Notes: a model not told the origin generated them from the sequence alone. Shown: positions 31,509 through 42,495, counted from the first letter of the stretch. The stretch is DNA of 64,000 nucleotides from Candidatus Altimarinota bacterium (GCA_943356435.1 CALREY010000002.1:1-64000); one strand, 5' to 3'. Program-made: numbers and translations.

Positions 31509-32240
31509 CTATTTTATCTTTTTTATTATATTATCAAATATTTCTTTATAAAATGTATCATCAATCATTGACAAACAAATAAACATATTAGATATATAAC
31601 TGTCAATCATTATAAATAATGCATTATCTCTACCTATTCATCTTGATCTAAGATAAAATAATTTTTCATCACTTAATTTTTCTATTCTACAAGCATGACT
31701 AGCTTTTACATCATTACTTCTAACGAGTAATGTAGGTATTCATTTTACTTTTCATCCATCTCATAAAAATATATTTTCCTCTAACAAATTTGCATTTACT
31801 TTTTCTATACCATGATTTATCTGTATTATTCAGTCCAAATCTACTAATCAATCTTTTCATACAATTGATATAATATGAATATCAGATTTTGTATTACTAG
31901 CTCCTATTTCAGAATAAAATTTTGACTTTATTTTTTCTAGATTTTTTGATAAAATAATATATCTCACTTTCAACTCACTATATTGTTTATCTTGTAATAT
32001 TTTGATATTTGAATCTAGTTCTTTTCAATTCAACACTCAATAAAATTCTAGCTTACTATTTTTTCATAATTCTATTTCTATATTGCTTGAGTAATTTACT
32101 GATTCAAGTAAAGAATTAGTTAAGAATAAATCATCAAAAAATATGGCAAATACATTGTCATCTATGTTTATTTTACAATTAGCATTTTCATACTTAATTA
32201 TTTCTGATAATTTATAAAATCCATTTTTTGTTATTCTCAT
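31509..32240 (-). CDS. sufD: Fe-S assembly protein SufD (short)
   Basis: 243 residues, shorter than typical SufD (about 400). 'VKASHACRIEKLSDEKLFYL' and 'RSRGIGRDNALFIMIDSYI' are the C-terminal SufB/SufD signature; beta-helix strands precede it. The long N-terminal alpha-helical domain of SufD is missing. It would pair with SufB and SufC. It overlaps the A-type carrier gene by 10 bases. Confidence 0.88.
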
Positions 32241-32626
32241 TTTTTGAACTTATTTTTTAAATCTTTTAATTTATTTATATCTATTTTTGGTTTTTTCTTA
32301 TCTCAAAAACTAAAACTACTACCACATCCACATCTGTCTTTTACTTGTTCATTTGAAAATATATAACGAATTTTTTCTTTTCAAGTATGGTCAGCTGTAA
32401 CTGTTTTAGTTATTACTGCTCAGATAAATTTATCTGCATCTATTTTTTCTACATAAACATCAAATGGACTACTTTTTAGTTCCAACTTATTTAAATCAGC
32501 AGTTATTTCAAAATCTTCTTTTATATTTACTTTAGTACCACTACATCAAGCATCATAAAAATATACAAGTATCTTTTCTACTTTTCTATTCATTAAATCC
32601 AAAACAGTACTTTTATCTAATTTCAT
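32231..32626 (-). CDS. A-type Fe-S carrier (SufA/IscA-like)
   Basis: 131 residues. 'KILVYFYDAGCSGTKVNI' carries the first Cys, and 'VKDRCGCGSSFSFGDKKK' the CxC pair, with the usual HesB/IscA beta fold between. A basic C-terminal tail is extra. It would receive clusters from SufBCD and deliver them to apo-proteins. Start is 19 bases after the sufB stop. Confidence 0.9.
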
Positions 32627-32644
32627 AATTTATTTAATACAATA

Positions 32645-34048
32645 TTAAAATCCACCTTCAAATTCCATTGCTATTAATACATTCATCTCACTTGCATATT
32701 CTAGTGGTAATTCTTTCATTATAGGTGACAAAAATCCATTTACTATCATAGCTGTTGCTTCTTCTTCTTTTATTCATCTAGACATCAAATAAAACAGTTC
32801 TTCTTCACTTATTTTCCCTGCTGAAGCTTCATGTCAAACAATAGAATCACTATTTGCCACATTTATGGTAGGAATAGTGTCAGATATAGACAAGTTGTCT
32901 AATAATAATGCATCACATTCTATTTTTGACACTGCTCATATAGCAGTAGACTTAATGTCTATTAGTCATCTATATGTCGATATTCATCATCATTTAGACA
33001 ATGATTTAGACAATATATTACTAGAAGTGTTTTTTCATATGTGAATTACTTTTGAACCTATATCTTGATTTTGATTTGCATTTGCAAATGCTAGTCACAA
33101 CATATCTGTTTTCGAGTTGTCTCATAATAATACACTACACGGATATAACATAGTGACTCATGATCACATATTTCATCATACCCATTCCATATATCAATTT
33201 TCCTCTACGATTGCTCTTTTTGTATTTAGGTTATAAGTATCAAGACTCCAGTTTTCAACAGAGCTATACCTCATTTTTGCCCCTTTTCAGACATATATTT
33301 CTACTCATCATGCGTGAAGTGAATTCTCATCGTATTTTGGTGCACTACATCATTCTATATAATGTGCTTCTGAGTCTTCTTCTAAAATAATAATAGTGTG
33401 TTCGAATTGTCATCCTGATTTTTTGTTCATTCTGAAATATGATTGCAAAGGCTCAGTTATTTTTACTCATGCAGGTACATACAAAAATGTTCCACCTGAC
33501 CAAACTGCATAGTGAAGAGCTGCAAACTTATGATCACTTATTGGAATAGATTTAGAAAAATATTTCTTTATCAATTCTGGATATTTATGAATAGCTATAG
33601 AAGTATCATCAAATATTACTCAAGCATCAACCAATTCTTGTTTGAGACTATGATAAACTACTTCGCTATCATATTGAGCTCATACTCATGCTAGAGATTT
33701 TTTTTCTGCTTCTGGAATTCAAAGTCTATCAAATGTATTTTTTATATTTTCAGGTACATCATCCCAGCTCTTATTAGCTCATGCTCACTCTGGCTTAGCA
33801 AAATAATAAATCTCGTCTAAGTCCAACTTAGACAAGTCTGGTCACCATGTAGGCATTGATTTATCTTGAAATATTTTTAATGCTTTTAGTCTAAGTTCTA
33901 GCATCCAATCAGGTTCTTTGTTTGACAAACTTATTTGTCTAACAACTTCCTCATTTATTCATTTCAATATTACATTTGAATATATTACATTATCATCTTG
34001 GAAATTCCAAGTATCTGATACTGTAATATTTTTTGGATTATTTGACAT
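32645..34048 (-). CDS. sufB: Fe-S assembly scaffold SufB
   Basis: 467 residues, normal for SufB. '[20 protein letters not shown]', '[19 protein letters not shown]', '[20 protein letters not shown]' type N-domain, and C-terminal '[18 protein letters not shown]'. It forms the SufBC2D cluster scaffold. Start matches '[17 protein letters not shown]'. Upstream, two small genes on the other strand separate it from sufC. Confidence 0.96.
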
Positions 34049-34101
34049 TTGTAGTTTTTATCTTATATTAAAATAGTTTTTATTGCAATCTGGAGAACAA
34101 T

Positions 34102-34293
34102 ATGCAAGCAAATATGTATTTACTAAAAGTCACTTACTGTATAGGTAATAAAAGGGACAATTCTGATGCAAAAAGCATAAAATTACGAATAACGGATGGA
34201 TTGAGAGATGTAGATCTCAAAATTTTAATAAAGCAAGAAATAAATACTGAAAGAAAAATAACTATTATTGCAAAAAGAAAAGTTTCTAAATAA
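34102..34293 (+). CDS. Small basic protein with Shine-Dalgarno site, inserted in the suf operon
   Basis: 63 residues, 'MQANMYLLKVTYCIGNKRDN' to 'KITIIAKRKVSK', basic, no membrane segment. It is preceded by 'ctggagaacaat' with GGAG six bases from ATG, rare here. No UGA codons. It lies on the strand opposite to suf, between sufC and sufB. No family recognised. Reality is supported by the Shine-Dalgarno and by the second gene downstream. Confidence 0.55.
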   Translation: MQANMYLLKVTYCIGNKRDNSDAKSIKLRITDGLRDVDLKILIKQEINTERKITIIAKRKVSK

Positions 34294-34367
34294 ATATTTA
34301 AAATTATATTTGACTTTATTTCTGAATTTATTAGAATCCAAATTCCATTAAAAAAAAGGAGGATCAC

Positions 34368-34445
34368 ATGAAATATTACTTATACTCAAGAGCATATTAT
34401 TTTGCTGTCTTTGGTATCTTGTTATTAGCAGCGTTTGCTGTATAA
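34368..34445 (+). CDS. 25-residue membrane peptide with a perfect Shine-Dalgarno
   Basis: 'MKYYLYSRAYYFAVFGILLL' followed by a few small residues: one hydrophobic helix with an aromatic, basic start. It is preceded by 'aaaaaggaggatcac' before ATG, the strongest ribosome binding site in the window, and followed by a terminator. Too short for family assignment. It resembles small membrane peptides such as leader or toxin peptides, but that is speculation. Confidence 0.5.
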   Translation: MKYYLYSRAYYFAVFGILLLAAFAV

Positions 34446-34461
34446 ATTTTTATGGAGTATG

Positions 34462-34490
34462 AAGGTGTCAGAAATGACACCTTTATTATT
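34462..34490 (+). terminator. Terminator after the small plus-strand genes
   Basis: Perfect stem 'aaggtgtca'/'tgacacctt' with GAAA loop, then T-rich sequence. It is just beyond the sufC stop on the other strand. Confidence 0.75.
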
Positions 34491-35220
34491 TATATCAATT
34501 CAATTTAATATTTTCTATCAATTCTTTTCATCACTCTTTATCAACAAGTCAATTATTCAAAACATATACAGTGTCTACATCTATATAATCAAGAATACTA
34601 AAATAATGAGTTATTATTATAAATGTATTGTTTTCATTACTTAACTGTTTTAACATCTCAGCAATTGTTCTAAATGCATCCAAATCAAGTCAACTATCTA
34701 TTTCATCCAAAATTATATATTTTGGTCAGATTAATTTCATTTGCAATATCTCTATTTTTCTCTTTTCTCATCACGAAAATCACACATTTAATTCTCTGTC
34801 TAAAAATCTCTCATCTATATGCAATTCTTCTAAATGTTTCTTTATAAATCTTTTGAATATAAATGGACTCAATTCTTTAACTTCAGAATTAGTATTTTTT
34901 AAAGATATATTGTAAATAGTTCTTAAATACTCACTCAATTTAATTCACTTTATTTCAGGTACATTTTGAAAAGACAAAAAAATTCATGCTCTACTTCTCT
35001 CTTCAGGTGATAAATCTAGTAAATTATTTCACTCGATAAATACCTCTCCACTTATATATTCATATTTAGGATGTCACATCAAAAAAGATGATAATGTAGA
35101 CTTACCACTTCCATTCATTCATAGTAGACAATAATTTTTTCACAATTCAAAATTTAGACTTATTCATTTCAATATTTCTTTGTCTAGAACCCCTACTTTT
35201 AACTTTTTTATTTCAATCAT
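34486..35220 (-). CDS. sufC: Fe-S assembly ATPase SufC
   Basis: 244 residues. Walker A 'LGMNGSGKSTLSS', signature 'LNVGFSGGEKRKIEILQ', Walker B 'YIILDEIDSGLDLDAF', switch His in 'FIIITHYFSIL'. The SufC ATPase powers SufBD. First gene of the suf cluster; sufB is 437 bases downstream beyond the inserted small genes. Confidence 0.96.
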
Positions 35221-35298
35221 TCAAAATTTATAATAATTAAACTATTACTAATTTAGTAATCTTTTAAAAAAAATCAAGTTTTTTTATTATATACTCTT

Positions 35299-35326
35299 TT
35301 TATACACATTGTTTTAAAATAAGCAA
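35299..35326 (-). promoter_or_regulatory. Predicted promoter of the suf operon
   Basis: On the minus strand TTGCTT (35321-35326), 16 bases, TATAAA (35299-35304). The -10 may instead be the TATAAT-like sequence slightly downstream. No IscR box was identified. Confidence 0.35.
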
Positions 35327-35515
35327 GTGTTAACAAAATGTTAAAAACTCATTTTTAATGTCTATATATAGCACAACTTATTTTTGTTATTTTGTCTAGT
35401 TAAATGTATATACTTGTTTTGACAAGTGAGAAAAAAAGAATAAAACTATATTGTAGTTTTGCTATAAATAAACAACAAAAAACAACAATTAACATTTTTT
35501 TAACATTTAAGATTG

Positions 35516-36463
35516 ATGGAAACTGATTTAAAAGATATTGAAAATAGACATATTTCTGTCCTTTTAGATGAATTAGTTGATTCTATTGATATAAATAAAG
35601 ATAAAAAAAATATAATTGTAGACATGACTTTATGAATGTGAGGCCATGCAAGCAAGATTATTGAAAAAATGAAAAAATGAGATATATTTATTTGATTTGA
35701 TGCTGATATAAAAAATTTGGATTTAGCCAAAATCAGATTAAATGAAATAAATAAAAAAAAGAATGTAGAGATAATTTTGGTTAATTCTAATTTTGTTAAT
35801 TTAAAAAAAGAATTAAAAAAGTTAAAAATAGACAAGATTACTTGAATATACTATGATTTATGACTTTCATCCCTACACTTGGATGAAGCAGATAGATGAT
35901 TTAGTTTTATGCTAGATTGACCTCTTGATATGAGACTTGATAAAAGTAAGTGAAAAACAGCCGCAGATATAGTAAATGGTTATACTGCTAGTGAATTAAG
36001 AGAAATATTTTTAAAATATTGAGAAGAACCAGGATCAAACAAAATATCAGCAAGGATTGTAGAAGCAAGAAAATCTAAGAGATTTAAGACTACAAAAGAA
36101 TTAAGCGATGTAATATGATGAATACCAAAAACTAAATCTAGAATATTTCAAGCAATAAGGATAGAAGTGAACCAAGAATTAGGAAACTTGGAAACAAGCT
36201 TATCTGATGCTATAAATCTACTAGATAAGTGATGAAAAATATTCGTGATAAGTTTTCATTCACTAGAAGATAGAATAACAAAAAATATATTTAAAAATGA
36301 AACAAGAGATTGTATCTGTGATGATATAATATGTAGTTGTAAACATAAAAAAACACTAAAAATTTTAACAAAAAAACCTATAATACCTACAGACAAGGAA
36401 ATAAAAGTAAATCCTAGAAGTAGAAGTGCTAAAGCCAGATGTGCTGAAAAAATAAATAAATAA
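35516..36463 (+). CDS. rsmH: 16S rRNA (cytosine1402-N4)-methyltransferase RsmH
   Basis: 315 residues. '[16 protein letters not shown]', SAM motif 'IVDMTLGMGGHASKII', '[20 protein letters not shown]', '[20 protein letters not shown]', '[19 protein letters not shown]' and '[15 protein letters not shown]' cover the whole RsmH family. It modifies C1402 in the P site. It leads to ftsL as in the dcw cluster, but no other dcw genes follow. Confidence 0.97.
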
Positions 36464-36504
36464 ATACCTCTCCCCCATAAATATTCCCTAATTTCTTAGA
36501 AAAC

Positions 36505-36870
36505 GTGAACTCAAAAATAATCAACAAAAACATAAAAAGATCGTTTCTATCTAGAAGAAAAAAAGCAAAAGAACAAATAGACTACTGAGTTAATTCAACT
36601 TATATTGCTCTTGTATCATTGATTTGTTTATTACTTTTATATTATGTTTGGATATTAAATGTAAATGCTACAAAATGATATAATATAAGAGAACTAGAAA
36701 TAGAAAAAAAGACTCTATTAATGCAAAAAGAATTACTAGATGTAAAGATTGCAGAGCTAGAAAGTTTGTCTACAATACTAAAAGATGATGATTTACAAAA
36801 TATGGACAAAATAGATAATCCAGAGTATTTAGTAATAAAAGATGATGTACAATACGTATATAACAATTAA
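36505..36870 (+). CDS. ftsL: FtsL-like division protein
   Basis: 121 residues with GTG start. Basic N-terminus, one membrane helix 'YIALVSLICLLLLYYVWIL', then a coiled coil ('IRELEIEKKTLLMQKELLDV'). This topology and the position right after rsmH are those of FtsL/septum-initiator proteins, which bridge FtsB and FtsQ in the divisome. Primary sequence of FtsL is poorly conserved, so the assignment rests on context. Confidence 0.72.
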
Positions 36871-36896
36871 AAGACTTTTAAAGTCTTTTTTTTTGT
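36868..36896 (+). terminator. Terminator of rsmH-ftsL
   Basis: Stem 'aaaagact'/'agtctttt' with T-run, at the ftsL stop. Confidence 0.75.
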
Positions 36897-36948
36897 ATTT
36901 ATCACATTTTTGGTTAAACTAAAACAGTTATATATAATCAATAATATT

Positions 36949-38409
36949 ATGCACATACAAAAAATTAACCCCTCTCAATTCTCCCCTTATCAAGGGAGAG
37001 GTAGTACAGCTTTTACACTAGTAGAATTAATAGTTACTATAACTATTTTAGCTATTCTTTGAACAATAGCTTTTATTTCACTCCAATGATATTCTCAAGA
37101 CTCTAGAGATTCTGTAAGAATTTCTGACTTGTCTAGAATGAGAACTTCTTTGGAGCTTTTTAATATAGAGGCTTGAAAATTTCCTGAACCAACTAATTTC
37201 GTTTCTATAACTTATTCTGGTTGAACAATATGGAAACAAGGTACTTTCTGAGAAAGTGTTTTTAATAATGTAGTCAAATTGGACAAAATACCTACTGACC
37301 CTTTAGTTAATTCACAATATGCTTATTCTATATCAAAAAGTAAATTAGAATTTGAATTATGATGAATAACAGAATGAGGTAGTTTTTCTAAAATTAATCT
37401 AATGAATAATACTTATGCTTGAAATACTTTAGTTGATTCTTATACAATTTGAAATTATAACTGAAAAATTATTAAATCTCTGACTGGTACTTTATGTAAT
37501 ATACTTTCTGTACCTACAATAATTGCTTCTGATATAGAAACTTCAAGTGATTTGCTTGATATCATATCACAAAAAAAATTAGCATACAAATGATTCAATA
37601 ACCTACCTGCTTCATTCAAAAGTTCTAAATTCAAATACGATTGAGGTTTTGATTTCTCTCCTAATAATCTTGTAGTTTATTCGGATAATTCTAGTTGTGT
37701 TCCATTAAGTGAAGATATAAATCTAAGAGTAGCAATGTATGATAATATGATTAATTCTTATTCTTGAACTGTAATAAATAAATTAGTTAGTCAAGATGCA
37801 AACTCTAATATTTCTAATAAAATCAATGACTCAAAAGCAATAGTAGAAACGTCATTTTGATTTGTGGTGAATGATCAGCCTGCATTGGTTCAAAATTTAA
37901 TCAATACATATACTGGAAGTACTTCTAGCTCTTCATCTAGTAGCTCTAGTTCTACATCATCTTCTAGTAGTACAAGTTCATCTACATCAAGTACTAGCTC
38001 TTCATCATCAACTAGCTCATCTACATCAAGTAGTTCTAGCTCTTCTAGTACAGGATGACCAGACATTACTGATCCATTAATTTTAACATCATGACCTACT
38101 TGAACAACATATAGTTCATGAGCTACACTTGTTGCTACAACAGATGAAAATGCTACATGTAAATATGATACTTCTGACTTAGCTTATGCTTCTATGACAA
38201 ATACATTTTCATCTACTTGAACTACTAGTCATTCTACTGCTTATACAGCATCTAATTGAGTAAATAGCTTGTATGTAAAATGTAGTGATACTGCTGGAAA
38301 TATTTCTTTAGTAAATAATATTGTATTTACTTATACTTATTTAGCTCCAGTGAATATTACATTAAGTCCTGTATCAGGATGAAGTTATTCTTGTAATTTA
38401 TGTGACTAA
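36949..38409 (+). CDS. Type IV pilin-like surface protein with Ser-rich linker and C-terminal Ig-like domain
   Basis: 486 residues. A leader of about 20 residues, then 'AFTLVELIVTITILAILG' (prepilin signal) and 'AFISLQGYS'. The body matches the pilin at 16-1965 ('SGGTIWKQGTFGESVFNN', 'KIPTDPLVN', 'GNYNGKIIKSLTGTLCNI'). Residues ~321-370 are a Ser/Thr-only linker. The last ~105 residues ('ATCKYDTSDLAYASMTNTF', 'YVKCSDTAGNIS') look like an Ig-like/CHB-HEX-C surface domain with paired Cys. So the same pilin head carries a different tip domain from its paralogue. Confidence 0.87.
36967..37003. repeat. Family B half-repeat inside the second pilin leader
   Basis: 'aacccctctcaattctcccc' then 'ttatcaagggagaggtag' matches the second half of the composite repeats at 16017 and 55511 and the copy at 41579. 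It encodes leader residues about 7-18, before the prepilin site. Confidence 0.7.
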
Positions 38410-38435
38410 TAATTTTAATTTAATAATAAATAAAT

Positions 38436-38981
38436 ATGAAAAAAATAATTATTTTAATAATAGCTAGTTTGATTTTAATAAGTTGTTGAAGTAAAGAAAA
38501 TAATAATAGTAATGAAAAAAATGTAAATCAAAATAATTCTAATGATATAAATTTGGATAATAAACCAAGAATACAAGAGACTAAAGTAGAAACAAAAGTA
38601 AAAAATTGAGAACTAACAATATGAGAAAAAGTATTGATTAAAAAATGAAAAGCCGCTGATTTCCCTGCTGACTTCCCTATAATAGAATGATGAGAAATAT
38701 ATCAAAATTCTAATATGCAATGATATGCTTTTATCATAAAAAAAGATAAAACAATAAATGAAATATATACTTATTATAAAAAAGAATTAGTAAATAAATG
38801 ATATAGTGATAAAAGTGTATTTCCAAAAAATAAAAAAATGGAAGATATGAAATCACTTAATTTAGAATTTACAAAATGAAATGAAAAAATAATTGTAAAT
38901 ATCAATAATGAAGTTCCAAAAGTATTAGTTGAAAATTTATGATTAAAATGAAATTTTATAGAAATATATATTACTAAATAA
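38436..38981 (+). CDS. Lipoprotein of unknown function
   Basis: 181 residues. 'MKKIIILIIASLILISCGSK' has a lipobox (LISC-G), then an Asn-rich linker and a folded domain of about 120 residues ('ADFPADFPIIEGGEIYQNSN', 'IYTYYKKELVNKGYSDKSVF'). It is membrane-anchored on the outer face by type II signal peptidase processing. Between the pilin and beta-helix genes, so possibly part of the surface system. Confidence 0.8.
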
Positions 38982-39016
38982 CATATGCTTGCATATTATA
39001 ATATTAAAATAAAACA

Positions 39017-41494
39017 ATGAAAAACATCTTACAAAAAATTTTAAAAATATTAATAATATTTACTATATATTTTTGAACAAATCAAGCATTAGCTTATATT
39101 TCAGCACCTTGAACTATTAATTCAAATACTGTTTGGACAACATGAAATACTTATTATGTAACCTCAACAGTAACTATAACATCAGGATATACACTGACTA
39201 TTCAAGAATGAGTAGTTATCAAATTTTCTGGTAGTTCAGCATGAATTATGGTTAATGGTACATTACTTGTTAATTGAACTGATTCAAGTAAAGTAACATT
39301 TACATCTATGAATGATAATACTATTTGAGAAACTATTTCTTGAAGTAATTGAAGCCCTACTGCTTGATCTTGGAGAGATATATATTTCGACTGAGCTTGA
39401 GCTAATGCTAGTGTTATTGATTATGCTCAAATCAAATATGCTTGACATGCTTCTTATGAATCTACTAATGTTTATATATCTTCTTCTAATCCTACTATTA
39501 GAAATTCTATAATTTCTAATGGTTCTACTTATTGAGTATATATTTTCTCTTGAAGTCCTACTATTCAAAATAATACTATTTCTAATAATTCTTCTTATTG
39601 ATTGTACATTTACTGATGAAGTCCTAGTATTCAATCCAATTCTATAAATAATAATTCAACTTATTGATTATATAATTATTGATGATCCGCTACTTTCCTA
39701 AATAATTCTTTCTCTTGAAATACTAATATTGCTTACACTTATAGTATTGACCCTTTTCTTGTTTCTTCTAATTCTTCTTTTGGGACTAACACTTCTAACA
39801 AAATTGTTCTTACTAATATTGGAAATATGTTAGCTTCTTCTTGAACTCTAAAAGGTTATTCTAATGCTGATTATTTAATTAGTTCTACTAATACTATTGC
39901 TTCTTGAAAAACTATTAATATTTGATCTTGAGCTGTTGTTAAATTTTCTGGTTCTTCTGCTTGAATTATGGTTAACTGAGTATTAAATACTCTTGGAACT
40001 AATTCTAATAATGTTGTTTTTACTTCTGTTAATGATAATTCTGTTTGACAAGCTCTTGGTACTTGAACTCCTTCTGCTTGATCTTGGAGAAATATTTATT
40101 TCGACTGAGCCTGAGCTAATTCTAGCATCATTGATTATGCTCAAATAAAATATGCTTGAAATGCTACTTATGAATCTACTAATGTTTATATATCTTCTTC
40201 TAATCCTACTATTAGAAACTCTTTAATTTCTTATAGTCCTACTTATTGACTATATATTTTCTCTTGAAGTCCGTCTATTCAATCTAATTCCATAACTAAT
40301 AATGCCTCTTATTGATTATATAATTATTGATGAAATGCTTCCTTCCTTAATAATTATTATGCTTGAAATGCTTTAATTATTTATTCTTACAATATTGATC
40401 CTTTTTTCATCTCTACTAATAATTCTTTTTGAACTAATACTTCTAACAAAATTAATATTAACAGTTTAGGGACTATGACTGCTTCTACTTGAACTATTCA
40501 AGGGTATTCTAATGTTGATTATGTTATTTCTTCTACTCATACTATTGCTTCTTGAAAAACTATTAATATCTGACCAGGTGCTATTATTAAATTTTCTGGT
40601 TCTTCTGCTTGAATTATGGTTAACTGAGTATTAAACACTCTTGGTAATACTTCTAATAATGTAATTTTTACTTCTATTAATGATAATTCTGTTTGACAAG
40701 TCTTAGGTAGCTGAAGCCCTACTGCTTGATCTTGGAGAGATATTTATTTCGACTGATCTTGAGCTAATGCTAGTGTTATTGATTATACTCAAATCAAATA
40801 TGCTTGAAATGCTACTTATGAATCTACTAATGTTTATATATCTTCTTCTAATCCTACTATTAGAAACTCTATTATTTCTAATGGTTCTACTTATTGAGTA
40901 TATATTTTCTCTTGAAGTCCTACTATTCAAAATAGTATATTTTATAACAATGCTAATTATTGATTATACAAATATGGATGAACACCTAGTTATACTTACA
41001 ATCTGTTCTATAATAGTTCTAGTACAACTCTAAACTCAAATGTAAGTATAGATACAAATCCAGCAGCATGATGAAATATAATAAATACAAATCCATTATT
41101 TGTAAGTCCAAGTACTTGAAATTTTAGATTACAAAATTCTTCTCCAGCAATAAATAAATGAAATCCTAGTCTGTGAAATCATATATTTTCAGGAGATAGA
41201 TATGATATAGGTACATATGAATATGCATGATATGCTAATCTTCCATTCTCTGCAAATATTACTGGAGTATCAGCTAGAAATCTAACATATACTTGGTCAA
41301 TAATACAAGATCCTACTAATGGAAGTAATCCTCCAAGTATTACAGGTCCTAGTTGAAGTATAAGTGCTGATTGAAGTGTTGCTTGTAGTTTTCAAGTTAC
41401 AAAACTAGGTAGTTATAGCTTGAAACTAGAAATAAAAGAATGAGCAAATGTGATATGAACTAGTACAAATACTTTTACAGTAACTGGTCCATAA
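39017..41494 (+). CDS. Exported right-handed beta-helix protein with long internal repeats
   Basis: 825 residues. Signal peptide 'MKNILQKILKILIIFTIYFG' ending at 'NQALA'. The body consists of short beta-helix coils ('SSSNPTIRNSIISNGSTYG', 'IFSGSPTIQNNTI') arranged in three long repeats. The end has 'DRYDIGTYEYAG', usual after parallel beta-helices, and a C-terminal Ig/PKD-like domain ('GPSGSISADGSVACSFQV'). Probably a secreted surface protein, perhaps carbohydrate-binding; no catalytic residues can be assigned. UGA glycines are very frequent here. Confidence 0.85.
39221..41000 (+). repeat. Long tandem repeats in the beta-helix gene
   Basis: Unit starts at 39221, 39941 and 40589 share 'aaattttctggt' and continue with near-identical DNA ('tgcttgaattatggttaact', 'gaatctactaatgtttatat'). 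Unit lengths are 720, 648 and about 410 bases (last partial). Confidence 0.85.
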
Positions 41495-41528
41495 ATAAAA
41501 AATCCTGAATATTCAGGATTTTTTATTT
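41493..41528 (+). terminator. Terminator of the beta-helix gene
   Basis: Stem 'aaaaatcctgaa'/'ttcaggattttt' with short loop and T-run at the stop. Confidence 0.85.
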
Positions 41529-41578
41529 ATTGTAATTGAATAATTATTTATTTTTATTATAATACATCAATAATGGAA

Positions 41579-41622
41579 AACCTCTCTCTTGAATTCTCTC
41601 TCCTTATCAGGAGAAAGAGACT
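41579..41622. repeat. Family B half-repeat before recR
   Basis: 'aacctctctcttgaattctc' with stem 'ctccttatcaggag', matching the reverse complement of the second half at 16078-16120. Confidence 0.7.
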
Positions 41623-41666
41623 CAAAAAAGGTAAAAATTATCTTATACTAATATACATTAATATAA

Positions 41667-42275
41667 ATGCCTGAAGCACTAAAAGAATTGATAAACTCGA
41701 TAAGTTACCTACCGTGAATATGAGAAAAATCTGCTACAAAATTGGCTTTTTTCTTATTAAATGCAAATAAAAACTTTACTGAAAATTTGAGTAATAACAT
41801 ACTTAATATAAAAAATAAAGTGCATTATTGTAAGTCGTGTCATGCATTAACTGATATGTCGAGAGAAATATGTAACATATGTGAATCAACTACTAGAAAC
41901 AAATCTACAATTGCAGTAGTAGAAGAATATTTAGATATGATTACTCTAGAAGAATCAGGATGATACAATTGAACATATCATATTCTAGGATGAGCTATAT
42001 CCCCTATCAATTGAGTATTTATATGAGATTTAAATTTCGAACAATTATTTAGAAAAATATCTGACTTTGACTGAAAACTAGAGCTAATATTAGCTACAAA
42101 TCCAAATATAGAATGAGAAGCTACAAGCTCATATATAACAGAAGAAATAGAAAAAAGATGAATGAAATACAAAACAAAAATAACTAGATTATCTAGATGA
42201 TTATCTAGCGGATACATAGAATATGCTGACAATATAACTATTGTAAATGCATTAAAAGAAAGAAAGGAAATATAG
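41667..42275 (+). CDS. recR: Recombination mediator RecR
   Basis: 202 residues. Helix-hairpin-helix 'ISYLPGIGEKSATKLAFFLL', zinc finger 'HYCKSCHALTDMSREICNIC', Toprim 'IAVVEEYLDMITLEESGGYNG' style segment with 'YHILGGAISPINGV', and 'LSRGLSSGYIEYADNITI'. It loads RecA at gaps with RecO. A complete and normal-length RecR. Confidence 0.97.
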
Positions 42276-42495
42276 TATTTAGCTTTTAAAATAATTTAGC
42301 GTTATCTTTACTTTTGTGACCAAAAAGTAAACAAAAGTCTTTAAGGGGAACAAACATTGCTAATTAGTTGATTTGTTATTGTACAGCCAAGCTATGGCAA
42401 TGATTTTCCCCTTAAAAATCCCAAACTTCTGAAAATTATTGTTAAATAAAAATTTATTTATAATAATTAAATTATTATTCATTAAATATTGTAAT
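42276..42495. other. Intergenic region with repeat remnants
   Basis: No gene. It holds 'cttttgtgaccaaaaagt' palindromic sequence and, at 42404-42435, a 32-base block that recurs exactly at 54543-54574. It looks like a decayed repeat element. Confidence 0.5.
42404..42435. repeat. Exact 32-base repeat, copy 1
   Basis: 'ttttccccttaaaaatccc' followed by 'aaacttctgaaaa', identical to 54543-54574. Confidence 0.85.

Noticed and set aside
37911-38058. Ser-rich microsatellite-like DNA considered as a CRISPR or tandem repeat array
   Set aside because: It is an in-frame Ser/Thr linker of the pilin with mixed serine codons, no spacers.
39221-41000. Long repeats considered as a CRISPR array or duplicated genes
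   Set aside because: They are one continuous code-25 reading frame with beta-helix repeats.
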